DNA of 64,000 bases, taken from the NCBI RefSeq assembly GCF_035083965.1, contig NC_089731.1, positions 6,237,501 through 6,301,500 of the forward strand, in the 5' to 3' direction. Origin of the DNA: Branchiostoma lanceolatum (Eukaryota > Chordata > Leptocardii > Amphioxiformes > Branchiostomatidae). The notes below the pieces were generated by a model. That model saw nothing but the letters and a program-made list of their open reading frames with translations. It was not told the origin of the DNA and made no database searches. How positions within the stretch are numbered: the stretch's first letter is position 1; the number at the start of each line of letters is the position of its first letter. A program made the translations under genes and the position numbers. Shown here one piece after another: positions 25,301 through 35,296 of the stretch.

Positions 25301-26434
25301 ATCGTGTACGACCGACGTCTGACGGACCACCTCATGACCCCCAACGCGGTTTATCTCACCATCTTACGTCATCCTCTCGACCAACTCAAGTCCGTCTTCA
25401 ACTGGTTCCATTTACCGCACGAGTACCAACTCGAGCACTCTCACAACCCAATCGCGACGTTTCTAGAAAACCCGGAAAAGTACCAAGACCCTTACGTCAC
25501 GAGTCGACAGCACAGGGACCCGTTTTCGCTCACGAAAAACTTCATGTCGTTCGATCTTGGGTACCCCATGGGGCTTACCGACGACCAGGCTGCGATTGAA
25601 AACTTCGTCACACAGTTGGACAAAGAGATGTTCCTAGTTTTGATTCTTGAACATTACATGGAGTCCTTGGTACTGCTGAAGAGGTTGATGTGTTGGAGAA
25701 TACAAGACATCTTGTACGACCTGAAACCCAAGAACCAGAGGCAATATGCATACAGGACAATGGAGCTCCCTGAGAAGTATAAGAAAAAGCACCAAGAGTG
25801 GAGTAACGTGGATTATGCTTTGTACAATCACTTTAATCGATCCTTATGGAACAAAATTAGCCAACAAGGGGACGACTTCGCAAGGGAGGTCGAACATTTT
25901 GACAAGGTTGTTCAGAAAGTTTCCTTGTATTGTAGGACAGTGAGTGCTCCGGTACAGGGAATCGCACCAAATCTGACATTTCCAAAGTCTCCTTGGGACG
26001 ACTGGTTCACCGTCGATCCTTTCTTCTGCACCAAGCTCAAGATGCTGTGGCAAGACTGGGAGTATGTCTTGAAGAAAACGCACAAGCTGCCAAGCAATGT
26101 CTCACAATCCGTCAAGAACACCATTTCTTACCATCCCATATCGACGCTCACTCCCAGAGATCTTTTAAAAGTCTTTAGCATCACTGCAGGCCCGGAACTC
26201 AGGCCCGGTAAAGTAGGCTCTTACGTCAAAAGTAGGCCCTTAATTGTGTACAGGAAACCTGTGAAGCGATATGTACCTAAAGGCATACAGGATGCCAATG
26301 TTGTGTATCAGGTCAAGCCGGGTTTTAACCCCAAGTTTCACCACGTAGCCAGGTGGAACAACCAGTATATCGTTGTGAACAGGGACAGACCGATTAACCA
26401 GAGCCAAGGTGCCCCAAAGGAAAACAGGGTCTGA
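16395..26434 (+). CDS. Galactose-3-O-sulfotransferase (Gal3ST family)
   Basis: Coding exons: 16395-16589, 24670-24827 and 25207-26434; 1581 nt, 526 aa. Family role: Golgi type II enzymes that move sulfate from PAPS to the 3-OH of galactose on glycolipids or glycans. Seen here: a basic N-terminus, then a signal anchor about residues 18-37 (SGTFSCVFFIYL), and a short stem. The 5'-phosphosulfate-binding motif FVFVKVHKAGSTTT lies at about 86-99. The 3'-phosphate-binding region (ILRHPLDQLKSVFNWF) lies at about 170-185. The conserved LDKEMFLVLILEHYMESLVL block lies at about 263-282. The C-terminal stretch of about 100 residues is basic and less conserved, making the protein longer than the usual 400-490 aa. 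Intron 1 is 8 kb and packed with repeats. The ATG at 16395 is chosen because it gives the signal anchor; a GTG-preceded extension adds only three residues. Which Gal3ST paralogue (1-4) it matches cannot be decided by eye. Confidence 0.88.
18760..18904. mobile_element. MITE with CTCCAAGCAGATC ends
   Basis: An intronic hairpin. Terminal repeats are tctccaagcagatc (left) and its complement (right), with inner arms 'ccagagaagctccagccagcc' type. Flanking TAA on both sides (18757-18759; 18905-18907) suggests a 3-bp TWA target, as in PIF/Harbinger elements. The ends match the element at 48191-48306. Confidence 0.75.
20203..20361. mobile_element. Hairpin MITE
   Basis: The left arm ('ttagcctctactagtctccagacg...') pairs with the right arm ending 'cgtctggagcctgggagaggctaa'. 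The arms are about 60 bp and include 'ctctttccagccacgtctgg'. It lies in sulfotransferase intron 1. The target duplication is unclear. Confidence 0.75.
20930..22010. repeat. Diverged tandem repeat, about 155-235 bp period
   Basis: At least six units are anchored by 'cttcatttgcactgcgtcacac' variants near 20935, 21115, 21322, 21558, 21712 and 21885. Each continues with 'gtgta...', an 'aaacgtgtcacgta' type stretch, 'gatcaaa' and 'gagctacg...atatgtaaatcagaa'. The unit length varies. No protein is encoded; the array occupies about 1.1 kb of the sulfotransferase intron. Confidence 0.75.
22020..24165. other. Remainder of sulfotransferase intron 1
   Basis: AT-rich intronic sequence. The only structure noticed is a small hairpin at about 22581-22657, where 'atttccaacacaaaaattg' pairs with its complement. 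No exon is recognised. Confidence 0.4.
24195..24560. repeat. About 43-bp minisatellite upstream of exon 2
   Basis: Units contain 'ttcagcaccaaggacaggtc' followed by 'tgtagattttgcatggatgg'. The copies at 24251 and 24293 are nearly identical; others near 24200, 24370, 24415 and 24518 are diverged. It lies about 100 bp before the exon 2 acceptor. Open frames across it are repeat-driven. Confidence 0.8.
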
Positions 26435-26620
26435 CAAACTATAATAAGGCACATTCATTTGATTCAGTGGATGGCATTGTATCTAAAAGTGACGTGGTCA
26501 TGTACCTCCTAAAGTAGACCTTAGGACTCAGGTTTGATATATAAACAATTATCAAATTTTATCAAAACTTTGTCTAAGACACAACATAAACCCAACATTT
26601 CACTACTGTAGAGCGTCACC

Positions 26621-26812
26621 ATGTGATGCTATTGTTGCGCCCGCTGCCATGTTGGTGTCCCTATTTTCATACCAGTGACTCAAGGCTCAGACATTAGGGT
26701 CATCTCAAATAACGAAGAGGATGCCAGAACTTTACAACTTGCCGATAAAGAACAACAAATTTTGTGTACGCTTTGAAATGCAAATAGGGACACCAACATG
26801 GCGGCATCACCC
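26621..26812. repeat. Inverted repeat in sulfotransferase 3' UTR
   Basis: The arm at about 26643-26670 ('gctgccatgttggtgtccct...') pairs with about 26778-26806 ('...agggacaccaacatggcggc'). A related single arm ('tgcaaatag... catgttggtgcccctat') occurs near 12675-12715, so this is a dispersed element. It lies between the stop at 26434 and the poly(A) signal at 27082. Confidence 0.7.
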
Positions 26813-27081
26813 GCCCGCTTCATTGCATGAAAATGGTCTATTTGATGACCTTTTGTTAAGGCCCTTCATCAAGGATATGCTATACGGATAAAAAAAATGC
26901 AATAATTCTGCTGTGCATACTTAAGTTATTGTGTATGTACTGCATTCTTTGTAATGTAATTAGTAAGGAAGAGAATGCACATGTGAACAAAAATAATTTT
27001 CCTATTGTAAAGAGTGAATTCCATTTGCTTATATTGAAGATAAATGTAAACTTATTTGTTCAAGGCTGACTCAATGCCAAA

Positions 27082-27087
27082 AATAAA
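27082..27087 (+). terminator. Polyadenylation signal, sulfotransferase
   Basis: AATAAA 648 nt after the stop codon, followed by a GT-rich stretch (27103-27125, 'tttgtgtgttttcttatatg'). This fits a 3' cleavage site. Confidence 0.65.
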
Positions 27088-27324
27088 GTCAAAACAAAGA
27101 TATTTGTGTGTTTTCTTATATGTTGGTATATTTTTTTTTTCTGGCTGACTGCATGATATCTTGGATGGAGTAAAAATATGAAAGTAACAAAACATGATGC
27201 AGACAAGACTGGTAACTTAGTATTTGGCCTAGACTAAATGAGACTAGAAGAGTAAATGCTGATATCTCTGTAAGTACTGTACACATTACAACAGAGATGA
27301 GAATAAACCATAATGAGGGTGCAA

Positions 27325-27450
27325 CACTAGCCTGTGTTAGGTGCAAAAGCCTTGTGGGTAGAGTGCCTGCTTCAGGTCACGGGTTCAAACCCCAGTTTGG
27401 TCATACCAAAGAATTTAAGAAAGGTACACACTGATTTCTGCACTTGACTC
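27325..27450 (+). mobile_element. tRNA-derived SINE head
   Basis: Box A-like 'tgggtagagtgcctgc' (about 27355) and box B 'ggttcaaacccc' (about 27383) are correctly spaced. The body contains 'aaaggtacacactg'. Its body differs from the SINEs at 1592 and 42075, so it is a second family or a diverged member. Confidence 0.65.
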
Positions 27451-27630
27451 TTGTGAGAAAGAGTAATTGATCGCACAACTATGTGGCTCAAGGGCTATGA
27501 AAATAGAGATAGGCACCATCCTATGTATACACCGAAAGCTGAGGGAAGGATTTTAACTTCCTAGTCAGTGTTACAAAGTCTCTTCATTGTACCAGCTAGT
27601 TGTTGGACAGGCACCTTGGAACATGATTTA

Positions 27631-27831
27631 TGCTAGGGTCACATTTCCTAACCGGGGCCCGGTCGAGCTGTTTGCGGAAACGAAAAATCAAAGTGTACGT
27701 CCATAAATTTGCACAAGCTATGCTCTTAAATAATTTTAGGTACGTTTTATGTTTTTGTTGTCTTTTATATCATACTTTTCGTTCCCAAAGACTGCCCGGC
27801 CGGGCCTCGGATTGGAAATGTGACCCTAGCA
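27631..27831. mobile_element. 201-bp MITE
   Basis: Perfect 18-bp terminal inverted repeats: TGCTAGGGTCACATTTCC (27631-27648) and its complement (27814-27831). Inner pairing 'ccggggcccgg' to 'ccggccgggcc' is weaker. It lies in the spacer between the convergent sulfotransferase and CENP-S genes. Confidence 0.8.
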
Positions 27832-28026
27832 TCAGTCAGGCTAACAGGGAAGCATGCCCTTTAAACTTTCCTTGAGAGGACTTGTAGGATTTCCAACTTC
27901 AGTTCCCTTAAAATACATGTAGTTAAACCATTTTCCCAATTAAAGTGACCAGCATTGGAGAGGAAATTTCTCATGTATCTGCCAATATGGCAAGACAGCT
28001 GTCAAGGATAGGCATGAACAGTGTCA

Positions 28027-30601
28027 TCACATATTAGAGTCATCGTTCTCTGCATCACTGTTGTTAGAGGGTGCCGTCACTTTCTTGGTCTTCTTGGTTT
28101 TCTTCTTCTCCTTCTCTGAGACCAGACTGTCTGCCATCTGTGAGATGTGCCTTTCCTGAAACAGAGAGGGCAGGTTTGTTACTTGACACAAACTTAACCT
28201 GGATTTTTTTTAAACCAATAAGTCATTTCACAGTTGCTACTGCTCATGTCACATGTGCAGTCATGATGTCTGGTGGCCTAAGGTGAAAGTATAAGGCCCC
28301 TGGCTTTAAGAATGACTTACATTTCGACCTCACACCAGATTGCATCACAACTGCACATGAGCACTAGGAACTATGAAATGGCTTAGCGCTGATATCATAT
28401 GTCCTAGCGATTGGTAATTTGAACCAGAGGAAGGCTGCAGTATGGACAGTTTGTTGTGAGACTTGTTTGTTGTGTTGAAAGAAGATTAAAAGTTGGCTAC
28501 ATCAAAACATCAGCTCATAAATTGTTGTTAGTATTTAGTCATCTTCAGGGGAAATGACCCACCACTTTGGACACAAGGTTTTACCGTCATGCATCATGGG
28601 TTTCAGTAGTGAAGTCACACGTGGATGATGATTACAGACACACAAAAAATGTATTAAGATGATATAAATATGACAGAATAAAGAGATTCTTCACCAAAAG
28701 CCTGTTTTTTCTTGCCACCAACTTCACATCATCTGCATTCACCACAGTTCTCTTCCCATGCCTGAAGAGATGTAAAGATAATGTATCTTAATGAACTTTA
28801 GCTAACTGAAAAGTTAATCTTTTACTGGTCAGAACAGGAAAGATATACACAACATACAATCTGTAGCCCTTTAATGTATTGGGAAAGTTTTACTAGTTCC
28901 TTTTGAAAAAATGCAATGACCATGGCTTAACATCCCATCCTAAAGATTTAATGCTACATGTATATGTACATGTTAAAATATTTTATGAGCCTACCTTTAC
29001 TGAGCATGCGCATCCTTTCATCCATTTACATTTAAGACTAAGGAGAGGTTACCTACAATACTACTACTACAGTAGTTACCACTTGCAAGTCTGACCTCAA
29101 TGTGGTAAATACTGCATTGTGATTATTTAGTGTTTACGACAATAATAACTTACATTAGAATTAAGGAAAGCCAACAGCAAAGAATATGAAGTATGTAAAA
29201 CTTCTTACCTGGCAAAAAGCTCCAGGTCAACTGCAAATTCCCCTGTTGGCAGACGTCAGTGAATCAAAATGTCAGTTTAGGACAGGTACAACCAATTTCA
29301 TGTTATACTTACAGCATTCATTGGATGTGTAAACGAATGGTAGTAGAAGACAAGTCAAATCAAAGTTTATTGCACAACAATTGCATCAGGTATAATGTAT
29401 GGCATGGCAACTGAAAAGTTAATCTATCACTGGTCAGAACAGGAAAGACATACACAACATACAATCTGTATACCTTTAATGTATTGGGGACAGGTAAGCT
29501 ATGAGCTATGAACTATCTAAACTAGTGTACTAATCTAAAATCATCGATGCATAATACAATGGCATATGTTTGCCATGTGAGAGGTAACCACAAAAACATA
29601 AAACCACCACAAATATTTCCTAATTCACGATAAGTCTTACCACATTTCTTCATGGTTGCCTCTGACATGGCGGCGATGACCTGGCGGGAGAAGGTCACTC
29701 CGCTCTCCTCACCGTGATCGTCACACATCTGACCAACCGTGTGGTGCACCGCAGCCTTCAGGCGCTAGGGGGAGATCAATCAATTAATCAGTTAATACTT
29801 AATACCCAATTAAACATCTGACCAACCGTGTAGTGCACTGCAGCCTTTAGGCGCTAGGGCCTAGGGGGAGATCAATCAATTAATCAGTTAATAGTTCATA
29901 CCCCATTAAACAGCTGACCAACCGTGTGGTGCATCACAGCCTTCAGCCGCTAGGGGGAGATCAATCAATCAATCAATACCTCATCACACATCTGGCCAAT
30001 GGTGTGATGCATTGCAGCCTTCATATGCTGGAGAGAAATCAATAATTTTATCTATCAATCCATCAATCAGTGAATTAATCAACACATTAATTTAATCAAT
30101 CAATCAATCAATTAATCAATCAATCAATCATCCATTGATTAAATCAATTTATATTAATTATATGTCCTTGCAGTAATTCAAATATAATAAAAATCGCCGG
30201 ATTTGCTTTTGGCACTGGGATCGATCAAATAATTATCACCCAACTTACCAACCAACTGACCAATCAATCAATCAACCAATCAATCAATCCATTTCTATTA
30301 GTCAGTAACCACATATATGATTCACCTAATCCCCGTCTCAAGACATGTTTTTGCAATGATGTTGCTTTGATATAGTCATGAAACATAATTTATGAGGGAG
30401 GGGGGTGCCTAGAATTTCAATCGATCTTGTCATCTCCCGAATACTTTTACCTGTTAACCAGTGGTATCCCCTTGACCAAAAACGGCATGAACTAGTTGTA
30501 ATCGACGTTAAAATGGAAAAAACAACACAGCAAGCCAAGTTTACCTGTGTGTAGGCGACTTGTTCGTAGTCTTCTTCTCCAAACGGGTTACTTTCCGCCA
30601 T
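28027..30601 (-). CDS. CENPS: Centromere protein S (CENP-S / MHF1)
   Basis: Coding exons in gene order: 30601-30545, 29764-29641, 29242-29209, 28761-28695 and 28155-28027; 411 nt, 136 aa. The human protein is about 138 aa. Family role: a histone-fold protein that pairs with CENP-X in the CENP-T-W-S-X kinetochore complex and in the Fanconi FANCM-MHF DNA-remodelling complex in the nucleus. Seen here: the histone fold begins RLKAAVHHTVGQMC at about residue 20 and continues through VTFSRQVIAAMSEAT. The conserved DLELFARHGKRTVVNADDVK follows at about 65-85. The Lys-rich tail (EKEKKKTKKTKK) is typical. Exon 4 ends at TTG|gtgaag (28694). Intron 1 contains three decayed copies of the exon 2 acceptor region. 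It shares a 365-bp promoter interval with TAF10. Confidence 0.93.
29811..30040 (-). repeat. Three decayed tandem copies of the CENP-S exon 2 acceptor
   Basis: Segments near 29813-29890, 29908-29965 and 29984-30040 repeat the start of exon 2 (the RLKAAVHHTVGQM-coding part, about 40 nt) with its 'ctag' acceptor and the flanking 'agatcaatcaat' tract. The period is about 75-100 bp. The copies carry substitutions and break off before the rest of the exon. They retain AG acceptors and could act as pseudo-exons. Confidence 0.85.
30060..30300. repeat. Degenerate (AATC)n tract
   Basis: Runs of 'atcaatcaatca' interspersed with unrelated sequence in CENP-S intron 1, continuous with the repeat flanks of the duplicated acceptors. 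Confidence 0.75.
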
Positions 30602-30966
30602 CTTGGATTTCCCGCCAATATCAATGATTCCGTAGCGAGTTATTCGCACAGCGAACGATTCGAGCTCTTGGGACTGAGCATAGCGGAACATTTGTATTTC
30701 ATTATGTTTGACCAAGGTCAACAATAAAGACGTCAACAAATAACGAATGGTACCAGGATAATATGTAATCGTGTGGTAAACAAAACTGCATTGATCAAAT
30801 TAAAGAAAGTATATTTTTCATAGTGACTACTTTCAACTGTAACGATTCGGCAGATTTGGACTGAGCATAGCAGACTATTCAGAACTCTGGCGTCAGGAAA
30901 GCACGGTGGTAGCTGCCAACGTCACTTCTCGAAGTTTCGCAGTTATATTCTCTAAACTGGGCCAAT
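30602..30966. promoter_or_regulatory. Bidirectional CENP-S / TAF10 promoter interval
   Basis: 365 bp separate the two start codons, which point away from each other, so both promoters must lie here or overlap. A direct repeat of about 40 bp occurs twice: near 30650-30690 and 30839-30877, both with 'cgattcg', then 'ggactgagcatagc'. This is a candidate shared regulatory element. I see no TATA box in a convincing position. Confidence 0.65.
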
Positions 30967-33440
30967 ATGTCGTCCAACACGCCGACTACAGGTAACCAGG
31001 ATGTACTTTGTTATGTTTCGGTGCAGTTTTAGGGACAGAAATATAGTTTTGAATGGACAGAGATATGAAAGTTTGTTGTCGGGTGGATTTATGGGGAGGG
31101 GGGCAACAGAGCTCTAGAGATGAACCCAACAAAAACAGACGTTGAACACAGAATTTAAGGTGCATAGGTTGGTATAGAGTAGAGTTGTAGAGTTATGTTG
31201 CTACATCATACGTGTAGTTGCTACATCATACGTGTAGTAATCGAGGTTTGGTTTTTTACAGTCTCTTGAAGCTCTGACCTTTAATATGATCCTGAATGGA
31301 AGCGGCCAAACCTGAGGACAAAGCATTACACTTTTTCGTTAGCTAGTAATGCTGTGCAGCTTAGCTATGGCTTGCGTGTTTAGCCAAGCATACCAGGTCA
31401 TCCCTACTCTTCTTGATAAGTATGTTGGGTTCTTTATAGAAGAACTTTATTGCGCGACCATTGTAGCAGGTACAAAGTATGGCAACAATAGTAAACATAG
31501 AACAAGACATGAGTATGGAATAAAACTATTCACTACATCAAAATGACTATCTTAGGTTTTACATGATTCAAGTTTTCTAATTTTGAGTATCATTATGCGT
31601 TTGGCACTTGAGGCTTCTTGTCACCATCTGAAATGACGAATGCAATCCCTTACAACATGTGAAAGCAGTGGCGGATCTTTAATAGGATCAAACTCCGGCA
31701 CGCTGATCCATGGAATTTGATCCCTATTTCCCACCAGCGGGGTTGAATTAACGTTACCGCTTGCGGCACGGGGACATGCTTATGCTTGCTAAACCACTAA
31801 AATCCTTCTGCCTTTCCCAGGCCCATCGTCCACCAGTACTAACATGACCGGCGGCGCGGGTACAGACGTGGTCGGTGGGGAGGTGCGCACAGCTGGGGTG
31901 TCGCTCGCGGACTTCCTACTGCAGCTGGAGGACTACACACCAACGGTTAGTATAGTCTATAGAGTCTGTTTCTGTTACAGTATTCCTGAACATTGGTTTA
32001 CATAGATTAAAGCCCTAACCAATACCATTAAGAAAGTAATTGAGTTTCTCATTCATTGAGTTTCTATAGACGGTTGTGCAAGCTGTAGTCCACCAGTAGT
32101 TCATAGGACAACTACCATACATGTACTAGTACCCTTTCTCTTAAAAATTGCGATAAAGCCACATGTAGAGCTTACTTCACATTAGACCTCTTTTGATGCC
32201 ATTGAAATCATAACTCTTTGATTCAAATTTGTTTGCCAAAAAATGTAGCCAGCGCCAATGTTTGTGAGCAAGACACCTTTACTAAGACTCCATTTTATTG
32301 CAACTTGTAACTTGTTTCGTCCAGATCCCAGATGCGGTGACAGCATATTACCTGAACAGAGCAGGGTTTGAAGCTTCTGATCCAAGAATGTGAGTTGACT
32401 TGTTGTGTCCTTGTAGTTTCATTGCCTACTCTTATCTGTATTACGGTAGCACATGGTGTAACTGCCCTTTGGTATAACATGATTCCAAATTCCCAGAAAC
32501 AAAAGTAAATGGTTATATTACATATAGAATGTTTTGCTACTTTATAATTATATAGTTCTGTGTATTCAGCTGAAAGTATTTTTGAAAACTAATCGATGAA
32601 CCTTCATCTATATATTGTACATGTATTTGATGATACACATTCCAATAGTGCGTTTTTTCCCTGTTTTTCTACTTCAGAGTACGTCTTATCTCATTGGCTG
32701 CGCAGAAGTTTGTGTCTGACATCGCCAACGATGCTCTTCAGCACTGTAAGATGAGGGGTTCAGCACAGAGCTCCAGAAAGTCTGGCAAGGTGGGGACTGG
32801 GGATTCATGCATTCTTTACTTTCTTCATCCTAAAGGGTGCTCTTTTACTTGCCTGCACAATATTATCCAGTTGTATAACTGTGGGAGCCACAGATAGAAC
32901 TAGCACAGCTCCAAACACCACCTGCTTCATAATCATATGCAAGCAAAATTAGAGCTGTGCAGTTATTTCTGATATCCATCTGCAAAGGTCCATGATAAAA
33001 CAAGCTACGTCAGCTGTGGTATTGCAGCTACAACACTAGAGTATCTTGTGGTCAGAAGCAGCCCCAAAACTGCCTTAATTCTTTGCAGAATAATCCAGAT
33101 TATAAGGTATTCAATTGGTATACATGTACATGAATTTACCAGGAACATCTTCAAAACAAATTGCTTATTGATGAACTAAATCATGAGGAAGAAACCGAGG
33201 TTTGCAGTTAGAATTTTTCCTGTGCAGAAGAAGAAAGTTTTTTGAGCCCTGACTACATGTTCTTGTAGTTTGTTGTTCCTGGTGTTCCAGTGTATTTTCA
33301 AACCATGTACTGTTCAGGATTTTGAACCTTTTTCCTTATTTTCTCCCCAGGATAAGAGATATACACTGTCCATGGAGGACCTGTCTCCAGCCCTGTCAGA
33401 ATACGGTATCAACGTTAAGAAACCTTACTACTTCACATGA
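30967..33440 (+). CDS. TAF10: TFIID/SAGA subunit TAF10
   Basis: Coding exons: 30967-30991, 31821-31945, 32325-32389, 32678-32789 and 33351-33440; 417 nt, 138 aa. Family role: a histone-fold subunit of TFIID and SAGA that pairs with TAF3, TAF8 or SUPT7L in RNA polymerase II transcription. Seen here: a short Thr/Ser/Gly-rich N-terminus, then GVSLADFLLQLEDYTPTIPD, a TAF10 hallmark, at about residues 39-58. AYYLNRAGFEASDPRIVRLI and AAQKFVSDIANDALQHCK follow. The end is YTLSMEDLSPALSEYGINVK then KPYYFT. The human protein is 218 aa; the difference lies in a much longer vertebrate N-terminal extension, so this looks like the core protein. Confidence 0.95.
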
Positions 33441-33943
33441 TGACTGGTTATGTAGGCAAATATCCTTTAATGAAGTACTATTCTAATGTATCAACTTTCA
33501 TATTACCTCAATGTTTCCTCTGTTATTACCCAGGATATCAGCTGGTCCTATTTCATCATTGTCAGAGTTGGATATTGCAGTACAAAACGTTGCCTATGTT
33601 TTATGTTTAAACCATGAATTGATATACTGAGATATACTGAGTTTATCATTACATTTTCATCTACTGTTAGTTTTACTAAACCCCTGTAATATGGCCACTG
33701 GTCCATGGACTTGGCTGATGACTGTCAATGGTGACTGCCATATACATGTAGTCAGTTTGTGTTTAGCAAGTCAGCTTCAACAACTATTTTGTGAGATGTA
33801 TAGCTTATAAGGCAACAACAAAAATCACAGTGTGCGGATTTAATACTAATGTAATTGCCTACTAATTGTTCATTAAAACTTTTTCTGAGAATTTGATAGT
33901 TTTGTGCAAAGTTTAAATTGTTCCAATCAATACAGTAAATTGA

Positions 33944-33949
33944 AATAAA
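33944..33949 (+). terminator. Polyadenylation signal, TAF10
   Basis: AATAAA 504 nt after the TAF10 stop, followed by GT/T-rich sequence near 33971-34000. Confidence 0.65.
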
Positions 33950-34320
33950 GGTAGGTCAAAAAGAATTACAGGTGGTGGTCTTTTGATCTTTTTGATAATG
34001 ATGGTCTGGTTAACCTATATTCACACAACATATCGTGACAGTTTTTGAATCACAAGTCAAGAAGTCAGCTTGAACCAAGGGTAGCCCTTCCCACATCTCC
34101 ATTTCTATAGCCCTTGGGCTACACGGTTGTGCAAGCAGTAGTTCACCAATATTTCAGCTACCATACCCTTTCCCATTAGTGCTTATATAATTAGCGCTAA
34201 GCAGAGAAAGTAGTCTATGATATACATGTACTTAAAGTCTTTGAACCTGTGAACATCCAAATGTGGAGCATTACCTTACAAAAGGAAAAAAAACAATGAT
34301 ATATGATTATGGTATTTAGC

Positions 34321-34326
34321 TTTATT
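34321..34326 (-). terminator. Polyadenylation signal, espin
   Basis: Reverse-strand AATAAA about 970 nt after the espin stop. A second reverse-strand AATAAA lies at 34513-34518. Either would keep the convergent transcripts separate, because the TAF10 signal is at 33944. Confidence 0.55.
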
Positions 34327-35296
34327 GTGTTTTTTGTACAGAAAGTGAATCAAATATATCTAAGTTTGCTGACAGCGACACAAAACACATAATGTTTGGA
34401 AGATGGTTAAAAGTAGCAAAAATATATGATCAACATAACATCAGTATATTTAGACTGATTAAACTTTAACAGCAGTGTCATACAATCACATTCAATAACT
34501 AAATTGGATGATTTTATTTGATGATTAAAGAGTACCAACAGTTGCAAACAAAACATAACAATCTGTGTTAACTTTGTCATAATTCATGAATATACATGTA
34601 CTTATCTTACTATTCTTTGTATAGGGGGAAATAGATGAAAATCCAAGTAATGCCAAACTCCTCATACATTTTACATAATCTAATCTGGTAGGAAATGAAC
34701 ACAAATAAGATGTCTGATACAGCAAACTTAGGACTTACAAAAATGACCTCTAAGAATTGTACAATTGCCTTTGAAATTCTGTTCTTTTCAAAAGTGAGCT
34801 ATGAAAGGAAGACTCTGCTTCTTTGATATCAGTATTCTTATCACCATTCATATTAAGTTATCAGTAATGTCTTATTATATACAGTGTAGAAATACATGAA
34901 CCGTAAAGTCTGATAATGCTACAATTGCAAAAATTGTGATCATGATTTTGATAAAGGCCTCATTTGGTGGCTTATGAACATGTGACGTCACAAAGAATAC
35001 TTGTCGTTTTTGTTACATATTTGTATTAGCATGTACCTTTGGTCATTCATTGTCGGAAAATATTAAGATATCATGGTAATATTTATCCGACCAAAGATGC
35101 TAAAACTTTCTTGTCAAAAATGCATACAAGTTGCTTGAAAACAAAAAGAGTGGTCATCACATTGTTTAACACAAAAAGACAGTCCCTGGTTCCAGTTCTT
35201 AACATCTCAAATTCAACGTACATATATATGTGAACATTAATTTTAAAGCTGTATGTGTGGCTTATAATCTAGTATGCTTCTTTCACTCCATAAAGC

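Larger units (their letters stand above)
33441..35296. other. Convergent TAF10 / espin 3' spacer
   Basis: AT-rich spacer holding both 3' UTRs. The TAF10 poly(A) signal is at 33944 and espin signals are at 34321 and 34513 on the opposite strand. No other gene is seen. Confidence 0.6.

Noticed and set aside
28680..28700. Non-canonical GC donor after KN-coding bases of CENP-S exon 4
   Set aside because: Extending six codons' worth of bases less than 10 nt further gives a normal TTG|gtgaag donor that keeps frame and matches the human RSNSLL region.
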